From assembly GCA_029204225.1 (NCBI GenBank), contig CM055097.1, forward strand, positions 3,504,620 to 3,568,619: DNA of 64,000 bases. Direction: 5' to 3'. The stretch comes from Diphasiastrum complanatum (lineage: Eukaryota; Streptophyta; Lycopodiopsida; Lycopodiales; Lycopodiaceae). Positions 31,370-42,362 of this stretch are shown piece after piece. Position 1 is the first letter of the stretch, and each line of letters starts with the position of its first letter. The position numbers were made by a program, and so were the translations under genes. Below the pieces are notes generated by a model. That model saw nothing but the letters and a program-made list of their open reading frames with translations. It had not been told where the DNA came from and ran no database searches.

Positions 31370-32237
31370 CCCTGGCAACTGACTTTGAAAAGATTTTAAG
31401 ACTTGCTGAAACTCCTTGTTGAGTTTCTCCATCTGTTGTTGATTCATCAACTCAAATTGAGATTTCCAGACTTGGTCTGAATCTCGGGGCTCACTTGGAT
31501 GATTATCAGGGAATACACGGTGAGCTCTTTTCTCTTTCTGGTCCTCATCATTAGACCCTTCATCTTCTTCACGAATGGCATCAGACATAGCAGATTTAAG
31601 AGTAAAATACTCTTCGCTAGGTTTAAGCTCTTTCCGGATGTGTCTAGGAAGACCACGATAAACCATATGATCAATATCTTATTAGTAGGTTGTTCCTGGA
31701 CTTGACTTCTGAGATGCTTAAAGCACTCAATATAGTCAAATACACGTTCATCTTTTTTTATTTTTATATTACTAGGATGTACAAAGGGGCCTTTTGTGAG
31801 TCTGAAAGGTTGGAAGCATTTAATAAAATATTCTTTCAGTTCTGACCAATCTTGTTGATCATCACGATCGAGGTTAAAAAACCACTCTCATGCTTTATCT
31901 ACTATGGTCATTGAAAAAAGTTGAACTTTTGCATTGTCGGTATATTTTCCATACACTACGCATTCTCATAGACTTGTAAATAGATGAGGGTCCACATTAC
32001 CATCAAACTTTGGTAATTCCAATTTGGGTGTTTGTTTTTGGACCAAGCGGTATGGTGAGCATGGTGAACAAGGTGATCATCTGGGTTGGGTGTCCATCTG
32101 GATGGTCCAGGGTCTTGATTTACCTGAGATCTAAGGCGATAGGGTTTGTTCTCATCATTTGGATGATTGGGCAGTGTGAATTCATCTATAATTTCTTTGG
32201 GTAAATTGGCCATGAGAACTGAGTGAATCTGATTCAA
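31370..32237 (-). pseudogene. Gypsy gag (retrotrans_gag type) pseudogene
   Basis: On the minus strand the reading starts near 32237, runs through the central gag domain (words such as PKFDGNVDPH, YIECFKHLRSQVQ spread over frames) and ends in the ORF 31666-31367, MVYRGLPRHIRKELKPSEEY...AMSDAIREEDEGSNDEDQ. The last part is homologous to gypsy F gag at 40635 (LPKRIRPELKRHNEY, DDAIREEDEDSDEE). Several frameshifts are present and no pol is attached. Gag forms the particle shell in functional relatives. Confidence 0.7.
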
Positions 32238-33144
32238 CTCTTTTGTGATTTGGATTTTTTTTTTTTAAATGCAAATTGACAATACCTTAAGATAGAATTA
32301 GATGTTCAATAGAAATTCTATAAAACTGGTATGTCGGATGCAATGGTATTGAGACTGACGGATGCAAAACAGTATTGATAGTATGGGTTCAATGTCAAAT
32401 AGGGATAAAAAGCACTGTATCATATGCAATTGAGTGACAGTGTCGGATGGAACAATATCGGATGGAAATCACAAACTGACATATGCAACGATGGATGCAA
32501 CCTGGCAGATGCAACGGCAGATGCCAACCTGACAGATGCAAACTGGCAGAGGCAACTGCGAATGCAAACTGGCGGATGCAACCTGGCGAAAGCAACATCG
32601 GATGCAACCTAGAAGATGCAACGACGGATGCAACTGGTACAAACAAGTCATTGGATGCACTTTGGACGGAAATGTTTTTCTGGAGGTCGTCGTGGACACG
32701 AAGTCGTCGAATGCATGTCGGACAAATTTTTTTTGTTTGTCGTCGGGTGCACTTCGGATGCAATTTCTTTAAATTTTTAACAGCGACGGGTGCAAGCGAC
32801 GGTTCAGCCAATAGGTCTCCCTCCCCTGAAAAAAATGCCAGATAGGTGGAGGGTGGTGGGGCGGTGGGTTTCAACCGTGTGGGGTTGGGTATAGAACATC
32901 AAGCATTCACCATAAGCAATCACCACAAGAAGGCGGAAGAAGAACACGCACTGTCACTCTATCACACTAACTCATACAAAATGTAAAAAGTACAAATAGA
33001 CCTTGAATCCCTGATAGAGAGAGAAAACCTACGAGTAGACTAATAGACTAGCCTACAGCTAATGACAGCTGGTCACAGCTGTCAACATTAATGTACCTCG
33101 TAAACAGTAACAATGAAGTTTATCATTGATTTCTAACATAGAGA
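32238..33144. repeat. Probable gypsy LTR or leader with degenerate GATGCAAC array
   Basis: Between 32340 and 32770 the word GATGCAA(C) recurs many times, densest at 32478-32636 with irregular spacings of roughly 11-27 bp (GGATGCAACCTGGC, CAGATGCAACGGC and so on). The same words open ORFs on both strands that are not genes. No primer site was found. The position next to the 5' end of the minus-strand gag suggests it is part of that element's leader or LTR. From 32900 to 33144 there is nothing recognisable. Confidence 0.5.
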
Positions 33145-33290
33145 GGATCGATCGTCCACTTTTTAAGTTTTTACCAAAGCTTTCAAAGAAAATTAGTTAG
33201 AAGAATGAATGCACCAAGGCTTGCCCAACTAGTGTCCAAAACGGAAATGAAACTATCTAAAACCAATAACTAACCAATCTTTACTACTCA

Positions 33291-33461
33291 CCCAACTAGC
33301 AAGGTTACTAAACTAGATTCTAAATTAACACCCACATGGGACATGGAATGATAGGTTGCGGCTAACTAATAATCAACCAAATAAATACATGCCACAATAC
33401 AAACCGATGAGAAGGAGGCAAGAGGAGGCCCGAGAACCTTCCCTCAAGCTATGCACCTTCC
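33291..33461 (+). repeat. Dispersed repeat shared with 11266-11428
   Basis: Direct homologue of 11266-11428. It directly abuts the broken end of copia E at about 33462, which suggests it belongs to an element that inserted into, or recombined with, copia E. The upstream word at 33150-33180 matches 8745-8775. Confidence 0.6.
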
Positions 33462-35109
33462 CAAAGGGATTGCTGAAAAGCAGTGTGTCGTCCATGTACA
33501 AAGTGATAATAATAAAGGAATGTTGCATAGTCTGAAGTAGACATTAGAATTTGAAGTGCTTGGTTTATAGCCATGATCGATAAGAAAGGTGTTGATCCTT
33601 TGAAACCATGCGCTAGCAGATTGCTTCAAGCCATAAAGTGCTCTTTGGAGTTTACATACATGATTCTATTTGCCTTCGATAGTATAACCTTTGGGTTGCA
33701 TCATGTAAATATTTTCTTCAATGACTCCATTGAAATATGGTGTCTGTACATCCATAGGATGTATCTCTAGATCGGTAGTAGCCACAACAAACAACCATAA
33801 AAGTCTAATTGAAGAATGTTTAACTACTGGACTAAAAGTCTCAGTGTAGTCGACATTATGTATCTACAAAAATCCTCTCGCGACAAGTCGAGCTTTTCTT
33901 CGATTGATACTTCCATATCCACATTGTATTTGGTTTTGAAAATCCATTTGCAATCAACTACATTTCTGTTGGCAGGCAATTCAACAATAGTCCAAGTCTA
34001 GTTCTTGACGAGAGTGAATACTCTCTATCCATAGCTTCTTTCCAAAGATCAGAATCGGGATGATTGAGTGCCTCTTCAACAATAGTCAGCTCTTGAACAA
34101 GATAGACTACAGATTCGTCGATATACCTTATAGGTGGTCTGCGATCTCTTGTCGATATTATGGGAGATGAGCGAAGTTGATTATTTTCATTATGTTGTAT
34201 TTATTGAGCTGCAACATCATCTTTTTCGGATTCACAGTTAATAAGTTGTTCGTCTGAAATAGACGATCTAGGAGCTCCAATAGGATTAGTCAACTTGGAA
34301 ACAATAATGCTCGATAGTTTGACTATATGAGCTTTGCCCTTGCCTTTGAGGTCAACTTAACTGATCTTCAATGAAGACGATATCTCGATTGGTGAATATC
34401 TTCGATTCGATAGGATCATACAACTTATAAGATTTATATGAAGTAGTGTTGCTGATGAAAATAGATTTGATATTGTGGAAGTCAAGTTTCTTCGGACTGA
34501 TATCTTGTAGTGTTTGTGCATAAGCGATACATCCAAAAACGAATTGATTTGATAATGATGGTTTAGAGCCTCTCCAAACTTCATATGGTATTTTGTCTGA
34601 GAGACCTTTAGTCGGACATATATTATGGATGTAAGTTGCAGTGGAGACAACTTCAACCCAGAAGATGTTCAAAAGTGTCATTCGGAAGTGTTGCATGAGC
34701 AAACATACACTTGCCGATTCGACTAAGGTTCTATTCTTTCTCTCAGCAAGTCCATTCGATTGAGGCAAATAGGAGGTAATAAACTGTTGCGCAATGCCAT
34801 TATTAAGGCAGTATTCCTTGAATTCAGTAGAGATGTAGCTTTATTTTTCAGACCAGTTTTTATTTTTGCACGCTCCTTAAATTGTCGAAAGATTTTGAAA
34901 GCCTTCAATTTTTGCTTAATAAAATAAACAGCTATTCTTCTAGAATATTCGTCAATGAAGATATTGAAATACTTTGCATCAAGCAATGGGGTTTGCATTG
35001 GACCACATATATCTGAAAGAAAAATGTCTAGAGTATCTTTTGTTGCATGTCTATAACTTGTTCTAAAATATGGGGGTACTCTAGTACTTGGTGGAATAGG
35101 TATGTGCAT
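33462..35109 (-). pseudogene. Copia element E integrase and N-terminal reverse transcriptase pseudogene
   Basis: On the minus strand: integrase core (SDICGPMQTP near 35010; YFNIFIDEYSRR), the glutamate motif LPQSNGLAERKNRTLVESA (34768-34720), the integrase C-terminal region through FTNRDIVFIED, then reverse-transcriptase pieces to KQSASAWFQRINTFL and YMDD-like TWTTHC in shifted frame (about 33490). The segment that should carry the second catalytic Asp is degenerate (KATSLLNS), so it is lost. The integrase resembles that of copia G (DICGPMQPPSLLDAKYF). Ends near 33462 at a repeat. Confidence 0.8.
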
Positions 35110-37704
35110 ATTTGGTATGGGAAATCCAGATGGATTTTTTTTTAAGATCTCTGGAATATAGGATAGTGCGTTTATAGATCTTCTTAAAGGAATGGAATTC
35201 CTTGTACCCTTTTGGATATAGATATTGGATATCTATTGGTATATAATTCAATTGTTTTGAATTCTTAATGGTTCCTTTTATGTTAGGGATTTTGGTATAT
35301 GTACAGTTTTCTCCTGTAATACAATTAGCTTTTGTTGTGCCATCTTCGAGAGCTTGTGAGGAGTGGCTATGGTGATTGATTGATGTGATCTGCATACTGC
35401 ACTAGATCCTATCAAAATTTTAACTCAAGGCCCGTCCACCACTAGTAGTGAATTGTGACACCTTATTGGACACATGAGCAACCTAATTGGGCCACCTCAT
35501 CCACTTCTCCTGTGAGTCATTTTTAGATCCATACCAATTTACCATCTTGAGTTTTAAGCCTCCAGCCATTAATTATGACTTTAATTCCATGAGGGCCCCA
35601 ACCCCCATAATCATAATCAATTTATGGGTTGAGGTAGGCCTACTGTGACCTCCTTATGGGATAATAGAGCATGACACTTCATGTTCTCTAATTGTACATG
35701 TGATATAGTGTGATTTTACCTCTTCAGTTCAATGTTATTTCTACATTAGCAAGTCTAAATGGTTAACATGCTTTCACAAAGGGAGATGATACTACATGAC
35801 TACAACTTTTGAATAAACTATCTTAACCATTGCAGTGAGAAGGTGTTCATTAAAGCAAACAATATACTTTTATAATTGTATCATCTTGGCTACAACATCA
35901 TTGTTTTCTTTCCACATGGGAATTGTATCAATTCACATATATTACCAAAAGAAATTCCAAGTGATATAGGTAAATAGTAGAAGTTTAAAAGGTACAAATG
36001 TGTGTGGATTTTCCATTCACTAGTTGTTTAGTAAAGAGAGCATATTGACATGGTTATAATAGAATAAATATTTTTGGAATTGATATTCTAGTGAATAGCA
36101 AGCACGTTTAGAATTGACATATCAAAATGAAGCATTCTCATATGATGCAAGTGAGACCAAAGACTATCTCTTGAACTAAATGTACATCGTATTTTTTTAT
36201 CCTTACTAAATTGAATAGGTGTCCATTTTATTTGCAATAATATGTGGTCATTTCATTTTTGTCATTGTTCCTATTTTCTTTTTCTATCTATCCCATTAAA
36301 GCATGTCATAAAGCTATTAAGTCTCTCTCATATATTGTAATTGAATAATTTCCACTAGCAAAGATCAACTACTTTTTGATTTAAAGTTATTGTCAACATG
36401 TGCTTCTAGAGGCACATGTAGCATATTTCAACCTTGGAAAATTGTGTCACATTCGTGAGAATAATATTGCTTATACAACATAAATTTAATCATGAAAAAC
36501 TAGTTATGTTTCTATCAACTTAATTCTGTTTGTACATCTAATATATGAAATTCCTTTGGAATGAGGGTTAAAATTTGCTACAAAATGTAATGTAGATGTG
36601 CATTTATTGTGTATAGAAATTGCCTTGTAGCATAATCTCCAACAACCTTTGCCATTTATTATTTTGGTTTAAAAAAAGTGTTCTATGCTACAAAAGATAG
36701 ATATGAGTCTCAAATGTTCACCAATCCTCATGGTAGAAGTCTGGACTCTTTTTTTTTGCTTCAAAACTAAATTTGACTATCATATTATGGACTATAAGTA
36801 AAAAGGAGGTAGAATAATAAGGAATCATTGTAGCAATAGAAGAGATGAAAGTTTGAACTTTCAAGTCATAGGCTTAAAGAGTAAAAATCCTTCTTTCCTC
36901 GGACCTCATTTCTGATTCGAAGACTCATTACTCTTTGAATATGTGCTTTGAAAATATAGATTATTTGATATGGCTTGGCATTTGCAAATACATATGAGAG
37001 ATGTACCATGAGGACTCATGTAAGCTTTTGACTAATCCAAGATGGATTGACAGTTTATAATAAACTAAACACGATTTAGAATGTGTAGGTACATATGAGA
37101 GATGTACCTTGAGGACACATTGCAAGCTTGACCAACACAATATAAATTAAAGATATTTAGGAATTAACTGTGAATTGGGATGTTTGTGTACTCCAAGAGT
37201 GTTCGAGATTAGAAACCATGGCCAAGAATGAGAATGTGAGATTGGGTACTTAGAGAAGAAAGGCATGACTAACCGCAAGAAAGGTCCTATTGATTACAAG
37301 ACTTTGAGGTGGTCTTAATAAAAAGTTGATCATCCCTAGATGTTTCACTTGGGAATGGTAGTCTTGAAAGCCTTGCCATGAAGAGGGGTAGGATAGCATC
37401 AATAAGCTTTGTCAAAAGAGATAGGTGAATCCTAAGTCACTCAATGACAAGGGAGATGGGCATTTTTATGTACCATAAAAGCCCTAAGTTTGATGACTTG
37501 GTAAGTGGTCAAATGTCGGTGTGGAGGAGTTGTCAAAATTTTCAGATTAGTGTTGCATACTAGTATCTCAAGTTACCTTGAAACACAAATCTAAGCATTG
37601 ATTATGCTTGAGGTGGGATCCACCCACACAATGTAGATAGAGATGGGAAAGCGCTTAACCATTCATTCAATCTACTCTTGTATATGGGAAACGCTCTTAA
37701 CCAT
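35110..37704. other. Non-coding region, no gene called
   Basis: Apart from a 104-codon minus ORF (35395-35081) of unknown nature there are no ORFs of note. The stretch TCCACCACTAGTAGTGAATTGTGACACC (about 35428-35455; cited in part) is the inverse of a segment at 53150-53190, just before the second repeat of gypsy H, so a related LTR edge may be present. The rest is AT-rich with no recognisable features. Confidence 0.35.
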
Positions 37705-37811
37705 TCATGTGCTTGAGAGTTGGTGGATGGTACAAGCACATGCGCAGCAAAAATGCATCTCTAACCTATGAATGGTGCTAGTGAAAGCTGAGAGCAATGG
37801 TTGGTGGTATG

Positions 37812-38062
37812 TGTAAAGACCACTAAGAAAAAAAACCCTAAGATGAGGATAGGAGAACACAACAAGAGAGACTATGGAGCCAAGTTGCCCAACCAAACTT
37901 AGATTAAACCTGGATCTAGCCCCAAGCCATACCATGTGAAAGCAAGAGAAGAAGAGAGAAACTGGTTAGCTAAGGCCAAGTTGTCGACGAGAGAATCCCC
38001 ACCTTACGATATAGCGAGTAGATTCATGTGCATGAAGACATGCAATCCCCATGCAAGTCAAC
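37812..38062 (-). repeat. Repeat R1, copy b (5' part)
   Basis: Starts TGTAAAGACC and matches 27858-28100: CCTAAGATGAGGATAGGAGA, AGAGAGACTAT, then CATGCAATCCCCATGCAAGTCAACTA in pieces. After 38062 the similarity stops, just before the shared TATA-like segment of copies a and c. The minus-strand frame (37935-37800) has GARSRFNLSLVG...VFSYPHLR, parallel to 27970-27880, reflecting homology rather than a gene. Confidence 0.65.
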
Positions 38063-38313
38063 TAATTAACTGTACACTAATTACAAGATCACATTTGAAG
38101 CTTACATAAAATGTATATCAGATTAACTCTGATTTCTAACTCCTTGTGTTGAATTATTCTCCTTCTTACCAATCGTCTAATTGGTTTTAATCTTGATCCA
38201 TTGTTTATCCAGTTCTGTGGATTATTGGAAGGGTTTGCAGATCCCAAGGCAACCCTAACCCTAGTTAATAAGTGAGAGGGATTTGGCACCCTGCGTGTGT
38301 AAGTCCAACCCGA

Positions 38314-38950
38314 TGATCACATACTCATTTGATTGATTAGTTAAAAGGCAATAAAAAGACTTTAGCCCTTTTTGCGGGGCTTTTAATGTCACAGGGCCTA
38401 AATGTCAAGTTAGTGAATAAATTTGGGTTTCCCTCCAATTTTGATGGTTCTCACACTTTTTTGAAATTTGAATAAAAAGAGAGACAAGACTGGACCAATA
38501 GGATTCAGAGGTCAGGGTCCTCCTCTGTACTATAAGAAGGGACCGACTCGAGTTGCTCCTCATGTCCATTTCCTCATTTCAATAAAGCATATTGGTTCTC
38601 TTCAGAAATGGATTGATGAATGTCCTTGATCTCTATCACTTTTCTTCCATCTCTCATGCTTATTTGGATTTTGCTAATTGTTGGATCTGAGTGTTATTGG
38701 GATTGTATGTTACTATACTTTTTATGAGAGAGAAAGGGAGAGAGAGAAAGAGTAAGCTATCTTTGTTGTGGATGTGTAGTGTTAAGGGATTGTTAGTGTT
38801 AAGGGATGTGTAGTGTTAATGAGTAGGGTTAATGGATGTAGAGTTAGCTCTCATGAAAACGAACCTACGCGTGACAACTAACTTCGTCTCTATGATGCTA
38901 GATTCACTAGATCTTGGATTTAGGTTAGGCAAGGAAAGAAACCCACTACA
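38314..38950 (+). mobile_element. Gypsy F 5' LTR
   Basis: 637 bp, homologous to 45954-46594. It contains GAGAGAGAAAGGGAGAGAG and a short tandem-like GTGTAGTGTTAAGGGAT segment present in more copies here than in the 3' LTR. It also has a small segment (TACTATAAGAAGGGACC) that is missing from the other copy. Confidence 0.85.
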
Positions 38951-38954
38951 ATTT

Positions 38955-38972
38955 TAGCACCGTTGTTGGGGA
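38955..38972 (+). promoter_or_regulatory. Gypsy F primer-binding site
   Basis: TAGCACCGTTGTTGGGGA follows the LTR end ACTACA by four bases. It differs at only a few positions from TGGCGCCGTTGCCGGGGA, the Asp-tRNA-type site of plant gypsy elements. Confidence 0.65.
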
Positions 38973-40205
38973 GCTACGCCAATTTTTCAGTTTGCAGCAT
39001 GATTGTTGGATAGTTAGCTTGCATTAGGCATCTTGTCGTGGCATGAATAGTGTTAGATCTGCATTTTAGGGTTAGTTTGGGATTGATTTTGCTTGATTTG
39101 AGTGGATTGGCTTGTTTGAAATCTAATATGATTGTAAAAACAGGGAAAACTATTCAGATCACCAATCTTAAGATCCATTTGGATCTAAGATATCAGAGAA
39201 AATAACAAAAATCAGTCAAATCAGTCAGATTTGGTCAAAAAAGAGGCAAAAAGCGTCATCAGAGCTGATAACTTTTTACTCTCTTTTAGGAAACCTTCGC
39301 TGAGTTGCAGACACCTTTGGTTTTGTTTACAAAACCTCCAATTTGAAGGGCAAAGATTAATTCCCAGCAGATTTCCAAAAACATCAGAAAAATCATCAAA
39401 AAAACACCGAGAAAACGTCAAAACTCTAAAAATACAGAAAAAAGAACCTTCGTCCGATTCACTGTGCTTAGGTGTGATTCAAATTTATCTATTGCCAGGT
39501 TGGCGAAGAATAAGACCAAAAATAGAAAGATTTTTAGAGGATCAGTTGTCGTATTGCCATATTTTTGTAAAAAAAAAGTCATTTTTTTGCAAAAATACTA
39601 GTATTACTCTTGATACTTCACCAGAACTTTCGCCGGGATTCCAAAACATGCTATTTATAGTAAAATACTATTTTTGAGTTCGACAAAAATTCTTCTTGAT
39701 AAGATCACAGAAATTCTTGAATTTTACCCTCACCAGACTACAGAAACTATAATTTCTTGTGTCACAAACCTTCGTCCAATTTTCCATAGTTGTATCTGTG
39801 TCAGATCCTTCACCTGAGAGGTTGGCAAAGGTTATTTCCCTAGAAATTGCCAGAAAAGTATTCAGAGAGTTTTTTTTTTCCAAAATAGCACTGTTGAACC
39901 TTTGTCGAGACAACCTTCGCCTAGTGAACCTTCACCAGTTCTATTTTTAGTATCTGATGTTCCAGATCAAGTCTCTGTCAAAATTTGGATCAAATCTGAT
40001 ATATTTTGATTTAGATTTTGAGAGATTTATCATTTTTGAGAAGTACCAATTGATCGAATTTCGAAAAGTTTTTCATCATATAGGATCAGATTCTTGAAAA
40101 GTGGAATAGATCTAGTAGATCTAATCTGAGATAGTTTTTTGAAAAAAAAAAATCTAGATCCAATCTCATTATCTGTTTGATCTAAATTTGTAAAGATGCC
40201 CTGGA
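38973..40205 (+). other. Gypsy F leader, non-coding
   Basis: 1.2 kb without a supported gene; the 148-codon plus ORF (39231-39677) has no domain. A CCTTCGCC/CCTTCGTCC-type word recurs at least six times between 39295 and 39935. TTCCCAGCAGATTT is shared with the gypsy fragment at 14185. Confidence 0.5.
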
Positions 40206-42362
40206 GCTGCTCCTGGAGGTGCTCCACAAGAAGTCAATCCAATTATTGTTAGAAGAGCACCCCGATTGGATCTACCCAACTATAATGGATTAACAGATCC
40301 AGTTAGATTTCTTCAGATCTGTGTTGAATCTTGTGAAGTCTATGGTGAGATTTATCCTCAAGATAAACTTCAACTAATTCCTATGGCCTTAACAGGCACA
40401 GCACAAGATTGGTACTATAATCAAGATAAAACTGAGCGTACAAATTGAGAGGTTGTTAAGCGAGCCCTTATCACATGGTTCAAACCACGAAAATTTATGG
40501 AAGACCCTTTCCTACTTTTAAGTAAAATTAAAATGGAAAGCGGGAAATGGTTTGAGATTACATTGAACGGGTGAAACGTCTTAGATCTGAATGCGAACCT
40601 GAGTTGATTAACGAAAATACCATGATTATGTGCTTTGTCAAGTCTACCTAAACGGATCAGACCTGAGTTGAAACGCCATAATGAGTATGCACTCTTGCAA
40701 AATGCTATGGACGATGCAATTCGGGAGGAGGATGAAGATTCAGATGAGGAGCCAAATATCAGTATGTTGCCTTATACAACAGGGCAGACTACTACGACAT
40801 CCACCACCATTGCATCAATGAATGCCAATGCTACTACAGAAATGATGCTCAATGAGTTTGAGAAACTTGGAAGAACCAGCAGAAACTTGCAGTTGCAATT
40901 TGATGAGAAGATCAAAGCATTGGAAAATTTCCACCGAGAAGCAAACAAGGAACCTGAAAAGCTTGCAAAGACTTTTCCTACCAGGGAAAATGTCTGGTAT
41001 TCTATTTGTACAAGGAATCACACAATGAACGAGTGTCCTCAATTGAAAAAATGAATGGAAATCAATGTTTGCCATATGTGTAATTCACTTGATCATGAGA
41101 CTACTTTTTGCAACTTCAACCCTCGGATTATTCAACAACGGTATGCCCAGATAGGATATCGAGAACCACAATATGGAGGTAATCCAGCAATAAGACCGCA
41201 ACAATCTGCTCTTGGATACCCAGAACATTTAGCTTTACTTGCCCCACCAAAGCACTCCGCTCCTCCAGCCAATTTGATGGAACCGGAACCTTACGGAAAT
41301 GCTGAGCAATGGAACTATGGAAATGATCAAGCAAGTGGATCTTCAGGTGGATCTTTAGAACAATATGCCATTTATGCTGCCGCTCAACAACAAGCCTCCA
41401 AAAATTGGACCAGAGCATCACTTGGATGCTTTGTATGTGGAAAAAATCACAGAGTTGCAGAATGCCCAAATAAAGAAAAATTTGTACTATTCTATTGTGA
41501 CTGTGGTTACGGGCATTGCTATAAAGACTGTCCAACAAGATCGAAGCCACCACCAGCTACAGCACTTGTAAATTTGATAGCAATCAAGCAAAGACCAGTA
41601 GTTCAGAATAAACCAAGTGCACCCTTGATGGTGGTCACCAAAGCACAGAAGCAGAAAGAACCAGTAATGGATCCAGTACCTGCTGATTCTGTACCATTGA
41701 ATGATATACCAACAACATCGGGAGTCTATCCAAATCGTAATACAGAAAAACGAAGATATCAGGATATGAGACAATGGATCAAACATCTGCAAGAAGAAGA
41801 GGAGCTTGAAGCTGCTAAAGCAATAGCTGAAGTTCAGTCTTCACCATTGCAGCCGCTAAGAAATTTACGTACGGATATGAATGATCAGTTACATCATCTT
41901 GAAGAACCCTTCAAGATGACTGAACCAAAAGCACCGCATCCAGAACTACTGATGAACATTTTGTCTAGCAAGATCAGTATTTCATTGCGAGAGTTCCTGA
42001 AGTTGGTGCCAAAAGCAAAAGAAGTCTTAGCGCAAAAGTTAGCTCAAGAAGAATCAGGTGTCCATCAGGAGCCGCTTTTTTGTGCTGAATTTGAAGAATC
42101 TAACGAAGTACTCCATGTTGGAGCCGCTTGGGAAAGTGAACAAAAGAATATCACTTTGCCGATACAGCATAGACAATTTCCTAAAGAAGCAACCGTGATA
42201 GATGGCGGTTCAGGAGTTAACCTGATTTCTACAAAGCTATGTGCAAAATGGGGCCTTACAAAGATTAAGCTTGCTACTTTTGCTATTAAGCTAGTTGATC
42301 AAACGACAGTTCGTCCACGAGGAATGGTGGAAGATATACCTATCATAATTGCGGGAGTATAG
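40206..42362 (+). pseudogene. Gypsy F gag-protease pseudogene
   Basis: The reading begins near 40206 with RRAPRLDLPNYNGLTDPVRFL (cut here to its first 20 residues in effect), typical of the gag core, and is broken by a stop at 40446 and a frameshift before 40635. From 40635 one frame runs to 42362 with a single TGA at 41052-41054. It includes the basic/acidic REEDEDSDEE linker, CHMCNSLDHETTFC (CX2CX4HX4C), CFVCGKNHRVAEC and CDCGYGHCYKDC knuckle-like motifs, and a retropepsin site VIDGGSGVNLIS (Asp codon 42201). Gag packages the RNA and the protease matures the polyprotein. Function is lost through the stops. Confidence 0.85.

Noticed and set aside
32395-32874. ORFs of 159, 120, 78 and 76 codons on both strands
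   Set aside because: They are produced by the GATGCAAC repeat words and have no domain.
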